Shown here: in pieces, positions 34,579-42,937 of the stretch
How the letters are laid out: each line of letters starts with the position of its first letter
How positions within the stretch are numbered: position 1 is the stretch's first letter
Source: Candidatus Sericytochromatia bacterium
GTDB lineage: Bacteria > Cyanobacteriota > Sericytochromatia > UBA7694
Direction: 5' to 3'
Length of the DNA stretch: 56,654 nt
Assembly (NCBI GenBank): GCA_015272195.1
Contig: JACYMC010000233.1
Location: 1-56,654 of the forward strand
Made by a program: the position numbers and the translations under genes
Notes under the pieces: generated by a model
Told to the model about the DNA's origin: nothing
Database searches by the model: none
The model's input: the letters and a program-made list of their open reading frames with translations, nothing else

Positions 34579-34589
34579 TACAGCCTGGC

Positions 34590-37500
34590 TCAGCGTCGGT
34601 GCGGTGGCTGAACGCGGCGTGGCGACGCCGGGCGCGTACCAAGAGCGGCATGCAGCCGCTGGCGCTCGGCATCGGTCAGCGTGGCCTCAAAGCGGGCCTG
34701 CTGATCTGCGGGCACGCTGTCCAGAATCCGGCGAATCAGGTTTTTTTCGCTGCTGTCGACGCGCTCCAGAAAGCCTTTGTTATCGGCCAGGGTGACGGCC
34801 ATAATGGCCCGGTTCTGCAGGGGGTAGCGCTGTAAGTCAGGTTGCTTTTGCAGGGCCTCGCGCACGAGGTTGTCGTAGTCATTGCCCACCGTACTCAGCA
34901 TGCGGCGCAGCTGATTCGGGCTGGCCTGCTGCATGATCAGGGCCAGGCGGCCTGCTTCAAGTCCTTCGATGACCGACTCGACCTGACCTGCCGTGCGGGC
35001 CTGGCCGCTGACGGGGTCGCTGAAGAGGCGCTGCTCCAGTTTGTCCTGCTGACGCTGGCGGAAACCGGCGTTATAGGCCTTGGTATCGGTGTAGGCAAAT
35101 TGCATTTCAATGCTGTTATCTGAGCGGGTGTTGACAGACTGGATCTGCAGGTTGTCGCGGTGCAGCAGGCGCTCCGAGAACTCGTTCAGTGAGAGCGTCA
35201 GCTGATTGCCCTGGCGGTCAATATCCAGCAGGTAGTCGTTGAGCTTGCCCTCGCTGAAGCGGGTGGCCAGCCCCCGCGCCGACAAGAAGCCCAGCAGTTT
35301 GGCACGATCCACGCTCAGCTGAATCTGATCGCCTTCAAAATCCACCTTGATCAGGCCATCGGCATACCAGCGGTCAATTTTGACTTCAAAGCGGCCGTTT
35401 TCAAAGCTGACTTCCGGCTTCAGATTGACGCCAGCCCCTTTAAGGCTGCGCTCCACCAGCGACTGAACAGACTGATTGAACTCAGGTTGCCTGGGCTGCA
35501 AACGGGCCGTACCCGTCAGTTCGACCTGGGGGCGCTGTGCGGCACCCGGCAGGGTGAGGTTGTTCAACTGCAGTTCAATGCTGCCCTGACCCAGCTGGGT
35601 ATCGAGATCGGGGAAGCGCATGCGGGCGCTGAGGGTCTGACCCTCGGCCAGCGCATTGCCATCGCTGGCGTCACCCCGCCAGTGGCCCTGATCAATATCC
35701 AGGGTGATGGCCGGGTTCAAAAAGATGTTCGGCACAGCCTGATCGCGCTGGCGGGCGGCCCATTTTTCAGAAACCGTTTCGAGAATGGCAAGGGCATCAG
35801 GGTTACCTGAAATAATATCGCGCAGGCGGGTGCTGTCGAGGTGCAGCTTGCCGGCCAGGGCGTCCACCTGAAAACCCTGGGCACGGGCTTCTTCGCCATC
35901 CACCGCCAGAAAGCCATCGACCTGCATCTGGCCGCCAAGTTCGCCGCGCACCAGCGGGGTCTGCACCTGGCCCCGAATCTCCGTGCGCATCTGGTCCAGA
36001 CTGACCTGGCCTTCGCGGGCCTGCAAATTGCTTAAGGTACCGTCCTGGGCTTCTACCCGCAGGCGGGTGCGCACCTGATCGTTTTCTTTCAACTCTGAGG
36101 CGGCATGGCCATCAAAGTGGGCCTCAGCCATCTGTACGCCGTCAGCTTCGCTGCTGCGGATATCTGCCGCCTGCAGATTCAGCGCAGCTTCGGCCTCCCC
36201 CTGCTGGTTTTGGCTCAGATCCCGGCGGGTCTGCAGGCGGGCTGAAAGCTCGGTTTCGCTGACCTGTGCGCCGCGTGGGTTAACATCAATCTGCTGCATA
36301 CTGAGTTCACCGCTGGCGCTGAAGTCCTGACGGTCTTCAGGGTCCTGCAGGCTGCCACGGGCTTCAGCGGCCAGACCCTGCACCTCAAGACGGGCCGAGT
36401 CAGGCTCACCCAGACTGCGCCGGGTGTTGACCTGTTCCAGGGTCAGACTGCCCGATAATTCGGCCTGACGCCCCGTTTCGCTTTGCTGCTGCAGCTCGCC
36501 GCTGAGGCGGGCCCGGGCGATTTCGCTGCGCACAAGACCCTGTTCCTGCACCAGCTCACCGGCACCGCCTTCAAGGCGGGCCCAAACGGTCAGCGCTTCA
36601 TCCGGGGCATCTGCTGCATTGCCGCGCGGGGTGGCTTCGGCTTCAGCCTGAACAGGCTCCCAGCTGAGACGCTGGGCGTCAGGCGACTGGGTATAGGTGA
36701 TGGCCTCCTGCTGCAGGCGGGCGCTGAAATCGCCCTGGCCGGACGCGTTTTGGGTCTGGGCCTGCAGGCTGGCGCTGAGCTGCTGCAATTGCAGCAGCAT
36801 TTGCTGATCCTGACGCTGCCAGCTGGCAGCGCCCATGCTGCCCTGCAGCTGTATGTCGAGACTGGCATCATCCAGCATGCGGCTGAAGGCAAAAATATCC
36901 TGTACCGCACGCTGAAAAGGCTCATCATTGAGCAAACCCAGGGTTTTTTCAATTTGTTCAGGACTCAGACCCAGACTCTCAGAAACATTGGCCAGCGCTT
37001 CAGGGGTAGCGGATTTAAGCAGCGCATCAAGCTGGCGCTGGCCAAAGGCTTGCAACACCTGCTCAAACTGCTGACGGCTGAGGCCAAGCGCCGCCAGGCG
37101 CTCCACCACCGTATCGCGAAAATCGCTTAGCAGGCTCTGAATCTGAACCATGCGCTCAGCGTCGAGGTGGGTGCTTGCACTTAATTGTGCTGTGGTTTCG
37201 CCAACACGCAGCTGCTGACTGCCGTCTGGCATCAGCTCAGCCGCCAGCTGCTGGCTGCGCAGCTGCAGATCGGCAAAACGGGAGCCATCAGCCCGCACGG
37301 CCTGGGCCTGCAGCGTCAGGCTGTCGGCTTCAGCACGGTGGCGCTGGCCGTCGGTCTGCAAACGCAGGTTTGTTTCAGCCTGAGCGCTAATCAGGGCATC
37401 ACCGGCAGTATTGTTCAGACTGCCCTGGGCCTGTACTTCAGCGTGGGCGCTGGCACGCAACTGTTCTGCCTGCTGCAGCTGTAAATCACCACTGCTCTGC

Positions 37501-40184
37501 AGGCCAACCTGAATGCGCTCACCGCTTTGCAGGGCGCTGACAAACTCCGAGCTGGCAAAAAGGGCGCGCAACTCGGGACGCCAGAGCAACTGACTGGCTT
37601 CACGGGCCGGCACGGCCTCCAGACCGACAGCCCGCAGGGCGCTTTCAAAGGCTGCCGGGGTTTCTGCACGGGCCAGCTGATCCAGGGTTTCAGCAGCCTG
37701 AGGGCCCAGACGGGAACTGATCTGCCGCAGCTCCTGAACGGCCAGATCCAGGCTCATCTGGGTTCTGAGATCGGGCACGTTCAGCTGCCACTGGCCGGGC
37801 GCTGTCTGATAAAGCTGGAGGGGGCCACTCTCGGCCTGCAGGGTGATATCTGTGCCTTCGCGGCTCTGGTAATGCCCCCGGACACTGGCGCTTTCAGCAT
37901 CCAGCGTCAGCTCACCGGGCTGACCGGTCAGCTGCATATTGTCTGTATCCAACCCAAGCCGGAGGCTTTTGCCCCCCGTGGTACGGGCCTGCACATCGCT
38001 CTGCAGCTGGCTGTTGCTGAGGCTGGCCTGCAGCGCGCGGGGGTCTGCTGCATCCAGCGCGACCTGCTCACTGTCTAAACGCAGCTGCCCGTCAACGCGT
38101 CCGCCCGCTGTCGTGCGCTGCAGTTCAGCCTGCAGCTGGCTCTGACTGAGCTCAAGCTGGCGGCCACTGGCGCTGGCCTGGCGGGCGCTGGCCTGAATAT
38201 CCATGCGGGTGTTGCGGCCTTCGGCCTGACCTTCAGCCTGCAGCCTGTCAGCCTGAATACGCAGCTGGCCTGTGGCGTCGGTATCAATCTGCACACGCTC
38301 GGCATCCAGTTGCAGCACCGCTTTTTCAAGCTGCTGCACAAAGGTCTGGGCCGACATCAGCTCCCGCAACTGCGCTGCAGAGCCCTGGGTCAGAATCTGC
38401 AGCTGGGCGTCTGAAATGCCCAGGGCTTTAAAGCTGTCTCGCACCTGAGCGGCACCGGGACGGGCTTCGTTCAGCAGGACTTTGGCCCTTTCGAGCAGCG
38501 GGCCAGAGACCTCCGCCCGCACACTGGCCCGGGTCAGCTCCACTTTGGGGGCCGCCTGGGGACGCGCGGTGATACTGGCACTGCGGGCGCTGACCCGTAC
38601 GTCTTCATCCTTGCGCTGATGCCGCACGTCCACGGCACTCAGGTGGACCGTGCTGCTCAGGCGCTGGCCCGGACGCTGACTCAGGGGCGTACTCTGAAAG
38701 CGGGCGTGCACGTCCGTGCGTTCTTCGCCCTGGCGACGGCTCAGATCAAGCTGCCCTTGTACGCGTCCCTCGCGGGAGACACCATTGACGTTGCGATAGG
38801 CGCCGCTCAGCCGCAGGCGGGCCTGCAGCTCCTGACCGGCCAGCTCCCGCAGTTCGGGGGTCAGATAGGGCAGTTTGCCGGCTTCATCCGCGCTCAGATT
38901 GACTTCGGCCTCAACACCCTGTAACAGCACCTGGGCATCCAGCTCCTGGCGCTGCACGTTATAGTTCAGACCGGCCTGCACCTTGCCGCGCAGCCTGTCG
39001 GGCGCGGCCACGCCCTGGGCATTACTGTCTGCCACAGCCTGTCTGCCGCTGGCCTGCGAACTGCCGCGGGCCTGAACCTGATCAAAGCGGGCCCGCAGGC
39101 CGTCAGCAGCCACGTTAAAACGGGTCCGGCCCTTGAGTTCAAGCTGCAGAGCCCCACCGCTCTCGCCCTGGGCCGAAAGGGGCAGATCGTTGAGTCTGAG
39201 CTGCTGCGGATGCAGATAAATCCGACCGTCTTTTTTTTCGAGCTGCAGGTCCAGCCCCATTTCGCGCAGCTGGGGCAGGGCGTATTTGTTGAGGCCTTTT
39301 TCGCCCAGCCAGAGGCGGGCGGTTTCGCCAAAGCCGGGTGACTCCAGATAGAGTTGCCCCTGGCCGTCATGTTTAATCACAATCGGCCGGGTGGCCAGCG
39401 GGCCGCTCTGGGCCTGAATCACATAGCCCGGTCCGTAGCTCTCGCCGGCACCCGCATAGCGGGCATTCAGGTCAACCCAGCCACCGGTGCTCTCCTGCAG
39501 AGCCTGGCGCAAACCGTTGACCAGCGGACCGCGCCAGTCAAAGTGCAGCTCACCGCTGGCCTGGCCCTGCAAATCGCTGCGGGAGCGATCGGCAATGCCA
39601 TCAATGTCTTTGAGGTCCAGATCCAGATCCACGCGCAGATCTTTGTAGCGTCCGTGCAGGATAGGGGCCTCAGGAGCCGGGTAAAAACTGAGGCTTTTGC
39701 GGGCATTGTCAAAGGTCAGCACCGCGCCGTCAGCGCGCAGCTGCTGCATCAGATCAGCGGGCAGCCGGCCCTGCAACTGGCGCAGCTCAGCGGCGTCAAT
39801 ACGGCCATTATTATTGCCATCCGCGGCTTTGACCGCATCAAAAAAGGCGGGGATGGCATAATGCTGGGCGCTCTCCTGATACCCCGGCCCTTCAAAGGCC
39901 GCAAACGACACCGAAGCCACGGCTGAGCCATTCTGGCCCAGGGACCGGATCGCGCTGAGCAGCTGGGCATTGCTCTTTTGATCGAGCTGGCCATCGAGGG
40001 CATCGGCCAGCCAGCGGTCAAAATCCTGGCCCGGATGCTCGGCGGCAAACTGGGTTTTAAGCTGTTCATACTCGGCTTTGCTGAGTTGATCATCAGCCAG
40101 CGCATCACTCAGAGGGCCTGTGGAGGATTGGCCTTTGTGTTGCCAGAATTGCTGGACGCTGTTGCGGTTAAACTGAATCGACAT
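34590..40184 (-). CDS. Giant EF-hand protein with alternating beta-repeat and helical modules
   Basis: The product is 1864 residues, with no signal peptide or membrane segment and no recognised family. The N-terminal ~140 residues are helical with a perfect EF-hand loop, DGNNNGRIDAAE (122-133). The rest is mostly short, alternating polar/hydrophobic strands with Gln/Ala/Ser-rich phrases (LRIQADRLQAEGQAEG, LQLRSQQLAAEL). Related helical segments interrupt it near residues 565-618, 813-890, 1007-1105 and 1735-1850. The pattern recalls AsmA/TamB or repeating-beta-groove proteins, and the stretch near 1560-1700 looks most AsmA/DUF2993-like, but I cannot assign it. Composition matches the neighbours. 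Start ATG 40184 is preceded only by a weak AAAGCGG. Confidence 0.72.
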   Translation of the reverse strand: MSIQFNRNSVQQFWQHKGQSSTGPLSDALADDQLSKAEYEQLKTQFAAEHPGQDFDRWLADALDGQLDQKSNAQLLSAIRSLGQNGSAVASVSFAAFEGPGYQESAQHYAIPAFFDAVKAADGNNNGRIDAAELRQLQGRLPADLMQQLRADGAVLTFDNARKSLSFYPAPEAPILHGRYKDLRVDLDLDLKDIDGIADRSRSDLQGQASGELHFDWRGPLVNGLRQALQESTGGWVDLNARYAGAGESYGPGYVIQAQSGPLATRPIVIKHDGQGQLYLESPGFGETARLWLGEKGLNKYALPQLREMGLDLQLEKKDGRIYLHPQQLRLNDLPLSAQGESGGALQLELKGRTRFNVAADGLRARFDQVQARGSSQASGRQAVADSNAQGVAAPDRLRGKVQAGLNYNVQRQELDAQVLLQGVEAEVNLSADEAGKLPYLTPELRELAGQELQARLRLSGAYRNVNGVSREGRVQGQLDLSRRQGEERTDVHARFQSTPLSQRPGQRLSSTVHLSAVDVRHQRKDEDVRVSARSASITARPQAAPKVELTRASVRAEVSGPLLERAKVLLNEARPGAAQVRDSFKALGISDAQLQILTQGSAAQLRELMSAQTFVQQLEKAVLQLDAERVQIDTDATGQLRIQADRLQAEGQAEGRNTRMDIQASARQASASGRQLELSQSQLQAELQRTTAGGRVDGQLRLDSEQVALDAADPRALQASLSNSQLQSDVQARTTGGKSLRLGLDTDNMQLTGQPGELTLDAESASVRGHYQSREGTDITLQAESGPLQLYQTAPGQWQLNVPDLRTQMSLDLAVQELRQISSRLGPQAAETLDQLARAETPAAFESALRAVGLEAVPAREASQLLWRPELRALFASSEFVSALQSGERIQVGLQSSGDLQLQQAEQLRASAHAEVQAQGSLNNTAGDALISAQAETNLRLQTDGQRHRAEADSLTLQAQAVRADGSRFADLQLRSQQLAAELMPDGSQQLRVGETTAQLSASTHLDAERMVQIQSLLSDFRDTVVERLAALGLSRQQFEQVLQAFGQRQLDALLKSATPEALANVSESLGLSPEQIEKTLGLLNDEPFQRAVQDIFAFSRMLDDASLDIQLQGSMGAASWQRQDQQMLLQLQQLSASLQAQTQNASGQGDFSARLQQEAITYTQSPDAQRLSWEPVQAEAEATPRGNAADAPDEALTVWARLEGGAGELVQEQGLVRSEIARARLSGELQQQSETGRQAELSGSLTLEQVNTRRSLGEPDSARLEVQGLAAEARGSLQDPEDRQDFSASGELSMQQIDVNPRGAQVSETELSARLQTRRDLSQNQQGEAEAALNLQAADIRSSEADGVQMAEAHFDGHAASELKENDQVRTRLRVEAQDGTLSNLQAREGQVSLDQMRTEIRGQVQTPLVRGELGGQMQVDGFLAVDGEEARAQGFQVDALAGKLHLDSTRLRDIISGNPDALAILETVSEKWAARQRDQAVPNIFLNPAITLDIDQGHWRGDASDGNALAEGQTLSARMRFPDLDTQLGQGSIELQLNNLTLPGAAQRPQVELTGTARLQPRQPEFNQSVQSLVERSLKGAGVNLKPEVSFENGRFEVKIDRWYADGLIKVDFEGDQIQLSVDRAKLLGFLSARGLATRFSEGKLNDYLLDIDRQGNQLTLSLNEFSERLLHRDNLQIQSVNTRSDNSIEMQFAYTDTKAYNAGFRQRQQDKLEQRLFSDPVSGQARTAGQVESVIEGLEAGRLALIMQQASPNQLRRMLSTVGNDYDNLVREALQKQPDLQRYPLQNRAIMAVTLADNKGFLERVDSSEKNLIRRILDSVPADQQARFEATLTDAERQRLHAALGTRPASPRRVQPPHRR

Positions 40185-40270
40185 GCAAAGCCGCTTTCTA
40201 CGGGGAGATTCTTTTTTATTTTATCACCGTCAGGGCGTACAATCTTGCCCGATTTTGACGTTTTAAGGAT

Positions 40271-41077
40271 TTAGCGGGCGATATCGTCGCAGATCAGATG
40301 GGCGTTCAGCTCATAATACAGCGCCGGGCTGATGATTTCCGGGTGGTGCTGCTCAAAACGGGCGTAGTGGGTCTGGTAGGCCCCGGTGTAAAACGGGTTT
40401 TCGAGAATGGCTTTGATGGTATTGGCGTGCCAGCGGCCCCCGCGCTTGGTGCGACTGCCCTCATGCGCCAGGCGCTGCGCAATCTGGCGCAGGGACTGGC
40501 CTTTGGCCCGCAGCTTAAAAATCTGGCGCACCACACGGGCCTCTTCGGGCACCAGCACATACTCATTGCTGTCCGGGTGAATGGCGTAGCCATAAGGGCA
40601 GGCCCCGCCATTCTGACGCGAAAGCTCAGAACGCTGATACTGCGGTGTTGTATCGGCCTCCGCCGCTGGACTCAGCTGGGGAATTTTACGCAGCACCGCC
40701 AGAATATCTGCACCCGCTGTCTGACTGATGGTGATCGCCTGGGCCAGCGCCTGCAGACTGCCCGCATGCCCGCCCTGATGAAAATGCTGCATCAGCGTAT
40801 AGACATCATAAAAGCGCCGACCCAGATCCTGCAGGTCCTGTACCAGCAGCACATCTGCGGCCTGCATCTGTTTTAAACAGTGCTTCAGCACCGGACGGGC
40901 CAGGGGATCGCTGTTGAGGGAGCGATCCGTGTGCAGACCCTGCCAGACAAGACCCTGGGCCTGACAATACGCTTCAAGGGCCTGCCCCCGCGCTTCACAG
41001 TGAGCCTGCCAGCGTTCGGCCGGCCAGGCGGGCGGTGCCCAGAGATAGGCAAAAACACGGGTCACGGCTGCTGGCAT
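40271..41077 (-). CDS. Serine-recombinase-like protein with degenerate catalytic domain
   Basis: The product is 268 residues. The C-terminal half is a good Recombinase domain (PYGYAIHPDSNEYVLVPEEARVVRQIF, then HANTIKAILENPFYTGAY), which binds DNA in large serine recombinases. The N-terminal resolvase domain is recognisable by order (RPVLKHCLKQMQAADVLLVQDLQDLGRR), but the nucleophile Ser of the Y.RVS motif is Trp13 (FAYLWA). The LDRL arginine also reads QD. It should not cut DNA, so it is more likely a domesticated DNA-binding protein or a decayed recombinase kept intact as a frame. The start at 41077 is preceded by AAAGGGG. It lies 86 bases upstream of the giant EF-hand gene on the same strand. 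Confidence 0.8.
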   Translation of the reverse strand: MPAAVTRVFAYLWAPPAWPAERWQAHCEARGQALEAYCQAQGLVWQGLHTDRSLNSDPLARPVLKHCLKQMQAADVLLVQDLQDLGRRFYDVYTLMQHFHQGGHAGSLQALAQAITISQTAGADILAVLRKIPQLSPAAEADTTPQYQRSELSRQNGGACPYGYAIHPDSNEYVLVPEEARVVRQIFKLRAKGQSLRQIAQRLAHEGSRTKRGGRWHANTIKAILENPFYTGAYQTHYARFEQHHPEIISPALYYELNAHLICDDIAR

Positions 41078-41166
41078 TTTGCATCCCCTTTGCTGGCGTA
41101 TTACAATATTCTGGCGCCTGGCCTGACAGGTTTATCCTGAATCCCTGGCGCACCGGAGGCAGCCTT

Positions 41167-41745
41167 ATGGTATCCCCGCTGGATTTAAATCAACTGCAGC
41201 TCCGCGCACCTGGTCTGCAGTTACATCCCCCCAGCCAGGCGCTGGCTGAAGCCATTCTGGCTTATCACCTGCGCAACCAGGCTTTTTTGGCACCCTGGTC
41301 GCCACGGGTTCGCCCCGCTTTCTTTACTTTAACGGCTCAGGCCGAAAAAATCCAGAGCGAGCGCAGACAAATGCAGGCCCGGCGTTTGCTGAAATTCTGG
41401 CTGATGCCAGACAATCCCGCCGAAACCGATGTGATTGGGCATGTGGCCCTCTCCAATATTGTCTGGGGCGGCTTTCGCTCCGGCTATCTGGGCTACTCGG
41501 TCGATCAGGCCCATCTGCGGCGGGGCCACGCCCGTGCGGCAGTGGCCGCCCTGGTGGATTACGCTTTTGGGCATTTAAAGCTGCACCGCATGGAAGCCAA
41601 TATCATGCCGCGCAACCAGGCGTCGATCAAAGTGGTGACCCCGCTGGGCTTTGAATATGAAGGCCTTTCACCCAAATACCTCAGAATCAACGGCCAATGG
41701 GAAGACCACGCCCATTATGTGCTGCGCAACCGGGCCCTGGAATAA
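41167..41745 (+). CDS. GNAT acetyltransferase, RimJ type
   Basis: The product is 192 residues. It matches the RimJ/RimL subgroup that N-acetylates protein or ribosomal-protein termini with acetyl-CoA. Evidence includes the acetyl-CoA loop RRGHARAAV, the following helix (ALVDYAFGHLKLHRMEANIMP) and the motif B end NQASIKVVTPLGFEYEG. I start at the ATG at 41167, seven bases after GGAGG; the longer in-frame reading overlaps the divergent recombinase and is not supported. The substrate is unknown. It is divergent from the recombinase-like gene. Confidence 0.9.
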   Translation: MVSPLDLNQLQLRAPGLQLHPPSQALAEAILAYHLRNQAFLAPWSPRVRPAFFTLTAQAEKIQSERRQMQARRLLKFWLMPDNPAETDVIGHVALSNIVWGGFRSGYLGYSVDQAHLRRGHARAAVAALVDYAFGHLKLHRMEANIMPRNQASIKVVTPLGFEYEGLSPKYLRINGQWEDHAHYVLRNRALE

Positions 41746-41759
41746 TTCCACTCAGTCGC

Positions 41760-41800
41760 TTGTCAGCAGCTGCCTGCATAATGTTAAAATATATTAATAT
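41760..41800 (+). promoter_or_regulatory. Promoter and candidate operator of the ArsR gene
   Basis: TTGTCA (41760-41765) and TAAAAT (41785-41790) form a possible promoter with a long 19-base spacer. The perfect palindrome ATATTAATAT (41791-41800) lies just downstream of the -10, where an ArsR repressor would block its own transcription. Confidence 0.4.
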
Positions 41801-41830
41801 CATCAAACGTGCATAAAGGAAACGCTTGGT

Positions 41831-42277
41831 ATGCCTTTTCGTGAACTGATCACTGCAGAACTGGCCAAACTGCTGGGGGCCCTCTCCCACCACGATCGCC
41901 TGCTGATTTTAGAAGAGCTGTACCAGGGAGAGCGAGAGGTCAAGGCCCTGCAAAAAAAGCTCGGCATCAGCCACTCACGGGTCTCACAGCACCTGTCGCT
42001 GCTGCGCACGCACAAAGTGGTCACCGAACGGCGCCAGGGCCGGCATGTATTTTACCGGCTGATTGATCCCGAGATTTCGCAGTGGGTCATGTCAGCCCTT
42101 CGGTTTATTGAGTTTCGCCTGCAGCATACAGACGAAATTCTGAGCGCGGTGGAGGACGCCCGCAATCTCTGGCTCAGCCCACAGGCGCCGAAAAAAAATG
42201 AACCGGCGCCCCGCAAGCTGATCTATATTCCCGGTCGCCAGGGCGAAAGCGAACCGCCGACCCAGAACGAAGCCTGA
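41831..42277 (+). CDS. ArsR/SmtB family winged-helix regulator
   Basis: The product is 148 residues. It has the ArsR helix-turn-helix: LLGALSHHDRLLILEELYQGEREVKALQKKLGISHSRVSQHLSLLRTHKVV, then the wing ERRQGRHVFYRLIDPEI. There is no metal-binding ELCVCD motif in the recognition helix and no cysteine in that region, so it is probably not a metal sensor of the ArsR type. A C-terminal tail of ~35 residues is Pro/Glu-rich. AAAGGA lies about ten bases upstream. It faces the tpx gene tail to tail. The signal and targets are unknown; autoregulation at the 41791-41800 palindrome is plausible. Confidence 0.88.
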   Translation: MPFRELITAELAKLLGALSHHDRLLILEELYQGEREVKALQKKLGISHSRVSQHLSLLRTHKVVTERRQGRHVFYRLIDPEISQWVMSALRFIEFRLQHTDEILSAVEDARNLWLSPQAPKKNEPAPRKLIYIPGRQGESEPPTQNEA

Positions 42278-42302
42278 GCCGGCGGTACAAAAGGGTCAGA
42301 AA

Positions 42303-42806
42303 TCAGGCTTTGACGGCGGCCAGAGCGGCTGCATAGTCAGGTTCCTGGGTGATTTCAGGCACCAGCTCGGTATAGGTCACCTTACCCTCGGCGTTGACCA
42401 CCACCACCGCACGCGCCAGCAGGCCAGCCAGCGGGCCATCAGTCATGCGCAGACCGTAGTTTTTGACCACGTTCTGGTGACGAAAGTCAGACACAGACAC
42501 AGCGTTTTCAATGCCTTCGGCACCACAGAAGCGCTTGTGGGCAAAGGGCAGATCCAGCGAGAGGTTGACCACCATCAGGTTATCCATGCCCTGGGCCTGT
42601 TCATAAAACTTGCGCACAGACATGGCGCACACACCTGTATCCACGCTGGGAAAGATGTTCAGCAGCACGGTTTTGCCTTTAACATCCGCCAGACCCAGCT
42701 CAGCCAGGTCGGTGGCCACCCCTTTAAATTCGGGGGCGGGTGCACCGACTTCGGGCAGATTGCCTTCGGTCTGAACAGGATTGCCTTTAAACAGTACTTC
42801 AGCCAT
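42303..42806 (-). CDS. tpx: Thiol peroxidase (atypical 2-Cys peroxiredoxin)
   Basis: This 167-residue peroxiredoxin reduces hydroperoxides using thioredoxin. The peroxidatic cysteine is Cys60 in PSVDTGVCAMSVRKF, with the conserved Thr and Arg. The resolving Cys94 is in KRFCGAEGI, at the spacing seen in bacterial Tpx. Length and ends are normal. AAAGGAG lies seven bases before the ATG. It is monocistronic, probably soluble in the cytoplasm, and convergent with the ArsR gene. Confidence 0.96.
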   Translation of the reverse strand: MAEVLFKGNPVQTEGNLPEVGAPAPEFKGVATDLAELGLADVKGKTVLLNIFPSVDTGVCAMSVRKFYEQAQGMDNLMVVNLSLDLPFAHKRFCGAEGIENAVSVSDFRHQNVVKNYGLRMTDGPLAGLLARAVVVVNAEGKVTYTELVPEITQEPDYAAALAAVKA

Positions 42807-42937
42807 AGAAGATCTCCTTTAGCTCTGAAATTAAGATGGACCTATCTTAGCACAGAGCCCAACACAAAGGTGGTTTCAGAGGAACGCCCTGCCAGGCATT
42901 CGATGGGAAGGCTGCTGATCCGTCTGACCAGGGTTTA

